Shown here piece by piece: positions 6,665 to 9,502 of a stretch of DNA of 9,502 nt (within the stretch, counting starts at the first letter, position 1; each line of letters opens with the position of its first letter). The notes beneath the pieces were generated by a model. It was not told the DNA's origin, did not search any database, and saw only the letters and a list, made by a program, of their open reading frames with translations. Source of the DNA: Micrococcaceae bacterium UBA3381 (GTDB lineage Bacteria; Actinomycetota; Actinomycetes; Actinomycetales; Micrococcaceae); contig DEPX01000095.1 of the NCBI GenBank assembly GCA_002358975.1, positions 9,633 through 19,134 on the forward strand. The letters run 5' to 3'. The position numbers were made by a program, and so were the translations under genes.

Positions 6665-6669
6665 CCTCC
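6665..6669 (-). promoter_or_regulatory. Ribosome binding site that fixes the GTG start of gdhA
   Basis: The minus strand reads GGAGG, six bases before GTG at 6658. No comparable site precedes the downstream ATG codons, so the long GTG-initiated form is preferred. Confidence 0.8.
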
Positions 6670-6694
6670 AGACAGCCGTTGTCTTCCTGGAGCA

Positions 6695-6700
6695 ATCTTA
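6695..6700 (-). promoter_or_regulatory. Possible -10 box of gdhA
   Basis: TAAGAT on the minus strand lies 36 bases before the GTG start of gdhA, a normal leader length. The -35 region at 16-18 bases spacing (around TGCAGT) is poor, so this may depend on an activator or be spurious. Confidence 0.35.
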
Positions 6701-6728
6701 GAACAAAACCTGACCTGACTGCACTACG

Positions 6729-6759
6729 TTGCAGGACTTTCACAGAATTTTCTTATAGA
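6729..6759 (+). promoter_or_regulatory. Possible perM promoter
   Basis: TTGCAG (6729-6734) and TATAGA (6754-6759), or the one-base-shifted TTATAG, are separated by 18-19 bases. They leave a leader of about 60 bases before ATG 6820. The hexamers are moderate and the spacing slightly long. Confidence 0.35.
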
Positions 6760-6772
6760 CGACAAGATCGTC
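6758..6772. repeat. Short inverted repeat in the gdhA-perM intergenic region
   Basis: GACGA and TCGTC are perfect inverted copies separated by five bases (CAAGA). The repeat starts within the candidate perM -10 box. It could be an operator half-site pair or a small hairpin in the perM leader. A five-base arm is short enough to arise by chance. Confidence 0.3.
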
Positions 6773-6819
6773 GCGCCGATCAACCGGCAACAGCATCACA
6801 AGTGGCACCATAGGAAGTA

Positions 6820-8100
6820 ATGACCAACACCACGACTCAACCCAAATCCTTTCCGATGCCGCTGTGGCTACAGGGCATCGTTGAAGCATTGGCTGCTGCT
6901 TTTATCGGTGCTGCAATCATTGTGGTGCCGGTGGCTATAATGTGGCTGACCGGAGCGTTTGCCGATATGTCCCTGGGAGAAGCCGGAGCTGTTGGCGCCT
7001 ACACGTGGCTTTCCAGCTATGGTGTACCCCTGGAATTCTTCAGTATTGACACCGAAGAAATCTTGGGCACCTGGCGGTTCATTCCGCTGGGGCTATTTGG
7101 GATTTGGATAGTGTTGGCGCGCCGTACCGGAATACGTCTGGCCAGAGCCGCACAGTTGAAAAACCTGTGGCAGCCCACCCTGGGGGCTGTCGCGGCTTTT
7201 GAGTTTTTTGTGTGGGGAACCATCACCCTGGTCAAAACTGAGACCGTCAATATCCCTGTCACCATAGCAACCATCATTCCCGGAGTGGTTTTTCTGCTCG
7301 GGTACGCATGGGGTGTGCTTGGTTACTTCCGTCGCCCACTCACGGAGCAGATTCGTGCCCGCGTCGATACCCTGTCGGATGTGGCGCGCAACTTTAGTCA
7401 CTATCTTTGGGCATTGCTCAGAGCTGCCGTGATCGGAGTTCTCGGGGCCTGGGCGATCGCTTCAGTACTGTTGACGATCCAAATTGGCATCCACTGGGCC
7501 GACGTTACGGAGGTCTATCAACGGCTGGATGCCGGCATTTATGGCGGTCTGGTCATGACCATGCTGCAAATATTGTTATTACCCAATGTGGCGGCATGGA
7601 CCATCAGCTATCTTACAGGCGCCGGCTTCAGTATTGGTACCACGATAGTTTCACCGGCGGGCACGATATCCGGCCCAAAACCGGCACTGCCGATCCTGGC
7701 GGCGATACCACAAGAACAACATCTCCAGGCGCACTGGTGGGTGCTGATCTTACTGTTACTAGCCGGTGTGGCTGCTGGATGGTGGTTTTTTGGGGAAGGC
7801 GAAAACCACCTAGAAGATTTTGTTATCGCCAAAATACCGAATCACCCTACGGCAATCACCATTGCGGTCGTGGCCACTGGCACCACGATCGGAATAACCG
7901 CAGGACTATTGAGCGTAGTGGTTATGCTGTTGTCCGGCGGATCATGGGCCATCGGAGATCTAAATGTTGTGGGCCCACCGGTATGGACCACCGCAGGTTT
8001 ATTTGCCGCTCACATCGGCATCGGAGCAGCCATTGGATACGCTATAGCTCCACTGCGCGACGGTGCGCTGTATTATCGTCGTTCAGTGCACTACGACTAA
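6820..8100 (+). CDS. perM: DUF6350 membrane protein, PerM-like cell division protein
   Basis: A 426-residue integral membrane protein with roughly eight or nine hydrophobic segments (for example about 19-43, 87-100, 120-139, 147-170, 197-220, 240-265, 306-324, 346-371 and 390-410). The recognisable DUF6350 signature is LLPNVAAWTISYLTGAGFS (253-271), followed by VSPAG and LPILAAIP (to 297). This matches the family's LPN..W..SYL.G.GF..G....SP.G....LP.L..LP pattern. The mycobacterial member PerM (Rv0955) helps maintain FtsB and division under magnesium limitation and chronic infection. Placement immediately before purN-purH on the same strand is the same order as in mycobacteria and strengthens the call. 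AGGA precedes ATG by four bases (6812-6815). The stop overlaps by four bases (CTAA) the stop of the convergent small membrane-protein gene, so purN lies beyond an oppositely oriented gene. Confidence 0.88.
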   Translation: MTNTTTQPKSFPMPLWLQGIVEALAAAFIGAAIIVVPVAIMWLTGAFADMSLGEAGAVGAYTWLSSYGVPLEFFSIDTEEILGTWRFIPLGLFGIWIVLARRTGIRLARAAQLKNLWQPTLGAVAAFEFFVWGTITLVKTETVNIPVTIATIIPGVVFLLGYAWGVLGYFRRPLTEQIRARVDTLSDVARNFSHYLWALLRAAVIGVLGAWAIASVLLTIQIGIHWADVTEVYQRLDAGIYGGLVMTMLQILLLPNVAAWTISYLTGAGFSIGTTIVSPAGTISGPKPALPILAAIPQEQHLQAHWWVLILLLLAGVAAGWWFFGEGENHLEDFVIAKIPNHPTAITIAVVATGTTIGITAGLLSVVVMLLSGGSWAIGDLNVVGPPVWTTAGLFAAHIGIGAAIGYAIAPLRDGALYYRRSVHYD

Positions 8101-8474
8101 GGCCATAGATTATCGGAATATTGCTGCTCACAGGAATCCTGGGCCGTTTCGGTCAGCGCCTCAGCTATACACTGTTCATATTCGGCCGTGGGTTTCCACA
8201 TAATAATCTGTGAAGTCGCGACACCACCGAAAAACAGTGCACCCAATAACCCAGCGGTGCCAGCAACCCACACCAGCATGGTGTGTTCGCCTTTGGCAGC
8301 GAGCCGAAACAACCGAATGGCCGTAACCACCGCCGCCAAAGCAAGAACCGGTGCAATAACCTTATACGGCAACGGTAATGCCATAGCCGCATAGGTCGCG
8401 ATCAAGGCTGCGACAATCCACAGAATGGCTTCAGCCACCTTCTTCTTGTGGGAGGGTTGTTGCTGTTCACTCAC
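8097..8474 (-). CDS. Small membrane protein of unknown function, three predicted helices, C-terminal cysteine pair
   Basis: About 125 residues from GTG 8474. I do not recognise a named family. A short polar, Lys-rich N-terminus (SEQQQPSHKKK) is followed by three hydrophobic segments, about 14-33, 36-54 and 67-88. A hydrophilic C-terminal tail of about 37 residues carries two Cys roughly 17 apart (IAEAL between YEQC and DSCEQQ). By the positive-inside rule the Lys-rich N-terminus should be cytoplasmic, which puts the tail outside, where the two Cys could form a disulfide. The start is chosen because AAGGAAGG lies about nine bases before GTG; an upstream TTG at 8507 is in frame but has no such site. 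The gene faces perM tail to tail with a four-base stop overlap and is divergent from purN, with 75 bases between starts. Confidence 0.75.
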   Translation of the reverse strand: MSEQQQPSHKKKVAEAILWIVAALIATYAAMALPLPYKVIAPVLALAAVVTAIRLFRLAAKGEHTMLVWVAGTAGLLGALFFGGVATSQIIMWKPTAEYEQCIAEALTETAQDSCEQQYSDNLWP

Positions 8475-8536
8475 CGTCTGACGCCTTCCTTGCAACCATC
8501 GTGTCAACTAATACCCAAGTGTAGCGTTCCAGTCCT

Positions 8537-8542
8537 TAGACT
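8537..8542 (+). promoter_or_regulatory. -10 box just upstream of purN; probable leaderless or near-leaderless start
   Basis: TAGACT ends seven bases before the purN ATG at 8550. A transcript beginning the usual six or seven bases after a -10 would start on or next to the A of ATG. Leaderless messages are common in actinobacteria. There is only a weak, too-close AGAGG before the ATG. No clear -35 was found. Confidence 0.45.
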
Positions 8543-8549
8543 AGAGGCC

Positions 8550-9155
8550 ATGCGCTTGGTGGTTTTACTTTCAGGATCCGGTTCCAATTTTCAAACTCTT
8601 ATCAACGCGGTAGCTGCTGGTGAGCTCGACATTGATATCGTGGCCGCAGGTGCCGATAATCATGCAGCCTACGGTTTAACCCGCGCAAAAACTGCCGGCA
8701 TTGAAACCTTCGTCGTCGATTATCAAACATCTGTTTCCCGTCAGGCGTGGACCACCGGTCTGACACACGCCGTGGCCGCTTACAACCCGGATGTTGTCTT
8801 GTCCTCTGGACTGATGCGTATTGTGGGTCCAGAATTTATTGACCACTTTGATGGCCACTTTTTGAACACCCACCCCGCCTTATTGCCGGCGTTTCCTGGT
8901 GCCCATGCTGTCAGGGATGCGCTCGCAGCTGGTGTGGTGATTACCGGCACCACATTACATTTAGTCGATACCGGTGTAGATACCGGGCCGATCTTAGATC
9001 AACGGGCAGTTACTATCGATACGGACGACGACGAAACCAGTCTGCACGAAAAAATTAAGGTGGCCGAAAGGCACATGCTGGTGGCTAACCTGGCGGCAAT
9101 GGCCGCCGGTACTACACCACGAGAACTGATCCGGCCATACGCCAAACCACGCTAG
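8550..9155 (+). CDS. purN: Phosphoribosylglycinamide formyltransferase, folate-dependent
   Basis: A 201-residue GAR transformylase (EC 2.1.2.2) that transfers a formyl group from 10-formyltetrahydrofolate to glycinamide ribonucleotide, the third step of IMP synthesis. The phosphate-binding loop SGSGSN is at 8-13. The catalytic triad falls at the same numbers as in the E. coli enzyme: N106 and H108 in LNTHPALLPAFPGAHA, and D144 in HLVDTGVDTGPI. Length is typical for the bacterial single-domain enzyme. An in-frame ATG lies upstream at 8448, but the 34 extra residues have no family resemblance and cover the opposite-strand gene, so ATG 8550 is used. The gene is followed after 57 bases by purH on the same strand. 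Confidence 0.97.
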   Translation: MRLVVLLSGSGSNFQTLINAVAAGELDIDIVAAGADNHAAYGLTRAKTAGIETFVVDYQTSVSRQAWTTGLTHAVAAYNPDVVLSSGLMRIVGPEFIDHFDGHFLNTHPALLPAFPGAHAVRDALAAGVVITGTTLHLVDTGVDTGPILDQRAVTIDTDDDETSLHEKIKVAERHMLVANLAAMAAGTTPRELIRPYAKPR

Positions 9156-9212
9156 AATGACGCGGGTAGAGTTAAACTCAATCGGTAGCAAAGATTGTAT
9201 AAGGAGCCCACT
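9156..9212 (+). promoter_or_regulatory. purN-purH gap: candidate -10, small palindrome, ribosome binding site
   Basis: TAGAAT at 9153-9158 overlaps the purN stop and fits a -10 box, but it lacks a -35. GAGTTAAACTC (about 9170-9180) is a short palindrome too weak to be a terminator. AAGGAG (9201-9206) lies six bases before the GTG start of purH and is a strong Shine-Dalgarno site. purH is probably read from purN, with a possible extra internal start. Confidence 0.45.
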
Positions 9213-9502
9213 GTGACCAACCAGTTGGATCAAGTCCCGGTAAAACGCGCGCTAATTTCTGTCTACGATAAAACAGGGTTAGCCGAACTGGCACAGGGCT
9301 TGGCAGATGCCGGAGTCGAAATTATCTCCACCGGTTCAACCGCAGCCATGATTCAGGCGGCAGGAGTTGCCGTCACGGAAGTATCGCAGGTCACCGGATT
9401 CCCCGAAGTGCTCGGCGGCCGAGTTAAAACCTTGCACCCGTTCATCCATTCCGGAGTGCTGGCTGATAAGAATGTGCCCGATCATATGAACCAGCTGGCC
9501 GA
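9213..9502 (+). CDS. purH: AICAR transformylase/IMP cyclohydrolase, N-terminal part
   Basis: Partial gene running off the right edge; 96 residues of the N-terminal MGS-like IMP cyclohydrolase domain are visible. Signatures are ALISVYDKTGLAELA (13-27), EIISTGSTAAMI (36-47) and TGFPEVLGGRVKTLHPFIHS (61-80, with the catalytic-type Lys72 and His75), followed by GVLA. The full enzyme carries out the last two steps of IMP synthesis: formylation of AICAR (EC 2.1.2.3) and ring closure (EC 3.5.4.10). The formylase domain lies beyond the window. The start GTG 9213 is fixed by AAGGAG six bases upstream. The gene follows purN, as in other actinobacteria. Confidence 0.96.
   Translation, partial: MTNQLDQVPVKRALISVYDKTGLAELAQGLADAGVEIISTGSTAAMIQAAGVAVTEVSQVTGFPEVLGGRVKTLHPFIHSGVLADKNVPDHMNQLA

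Noticed and set aside
7407..8108. A 233-codon plus-strand reading frame overlapping perM
   Set aside because: It is a shadow frame of perM with a Gly/Arg/His-rich composition and no start signal; perM has the family signature.
8475..8507. TTG-initiated extension of the small membrane-protein gene
   Set aside because: The AAGGAAGG ribosome site lies inside this extension and is correctly spaced for GTG 8474, which favours the shorter form.
8448..8549. In-frame upstream extension of purN
   Set aside because: The 34 residues match nothing in the GAR transformylase family, and the N106/H108/D144 numbering fits the ATG at 8550.

Overview
The window looks like chromosomal DNA from a moderate-GC actinobacterium, most likely a member of the Micrococcales. 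Three things point there: the conserved order perM (DUF6350) - purN - purH, GTG starts behind strong AGGAG-type ribosome sites, and TANNNT-type -10 boxes close to starts. The family is inferred; there is no rRNA, tRNA, CRISPR array, prophage or insertion sequence to place it further.

Layout. Positions 1-389 (minus) hold the N-terminal part of an AEC-type membrane transporter. Positions 428-1558 (minus) encode a ferritin-like domain fused to a VIT1/CCC1 metal transporter (MbfA-like), probably cotranscribed with the AEC gene. From about 1642 to 2174 (plus) there is no intact gene, but the three frames together preserve recognisable pieces of two tandem DUF202 (YidH/YidG-like) membrane-protein genes. 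Frameshifts, a lost start codon and an internal deletion have broken them; they appear to be the decayed remains of an ATGA-overlapping gene pair. Next come a pyridoxamine-phosphate-oxidase-fold flavoprotein (2171-2686, minus) and an inositol-monophosphatase-family enzyme (2741-3532, minus). Divergent from these, an App1/DUF2183 phosphatase (about 3607-4821) and a hotdog thioesterase (4824-5264) form a two-gene plus-strand operon. gdhA (5261-6658, minus) meets it tail to tail with a four-base overlap. perM (6820-8100, plus) is divergent from gdhA and overlaps by four bases a small minus-strand membrane-protein gene (8097-8474). purN (8550-9155) and the start of purH (9213-end) close the window.

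How the genes work together. gdhA (ammonium assimilation to glutamate) and purN/purH (de novo IMP synthesis) are core nitrogen and purine metabolism. perM is an actinobacterial membrane protein linked in mycobacteria to division under stress. App1 and the inositol-phosphatase-family enzyme could both act on phosphorylated lipid-derived substrates, but this is only suggested by proximity. The ferritin-VIT protein is a metal exporter or detoxification candidate.

I found no convincing new multi-gene system. The most informative non-routine observations are the DUF202 pseudogene pair, the two identical CTAA tail-to-tail overlaps, and the probable leaderless purN start.
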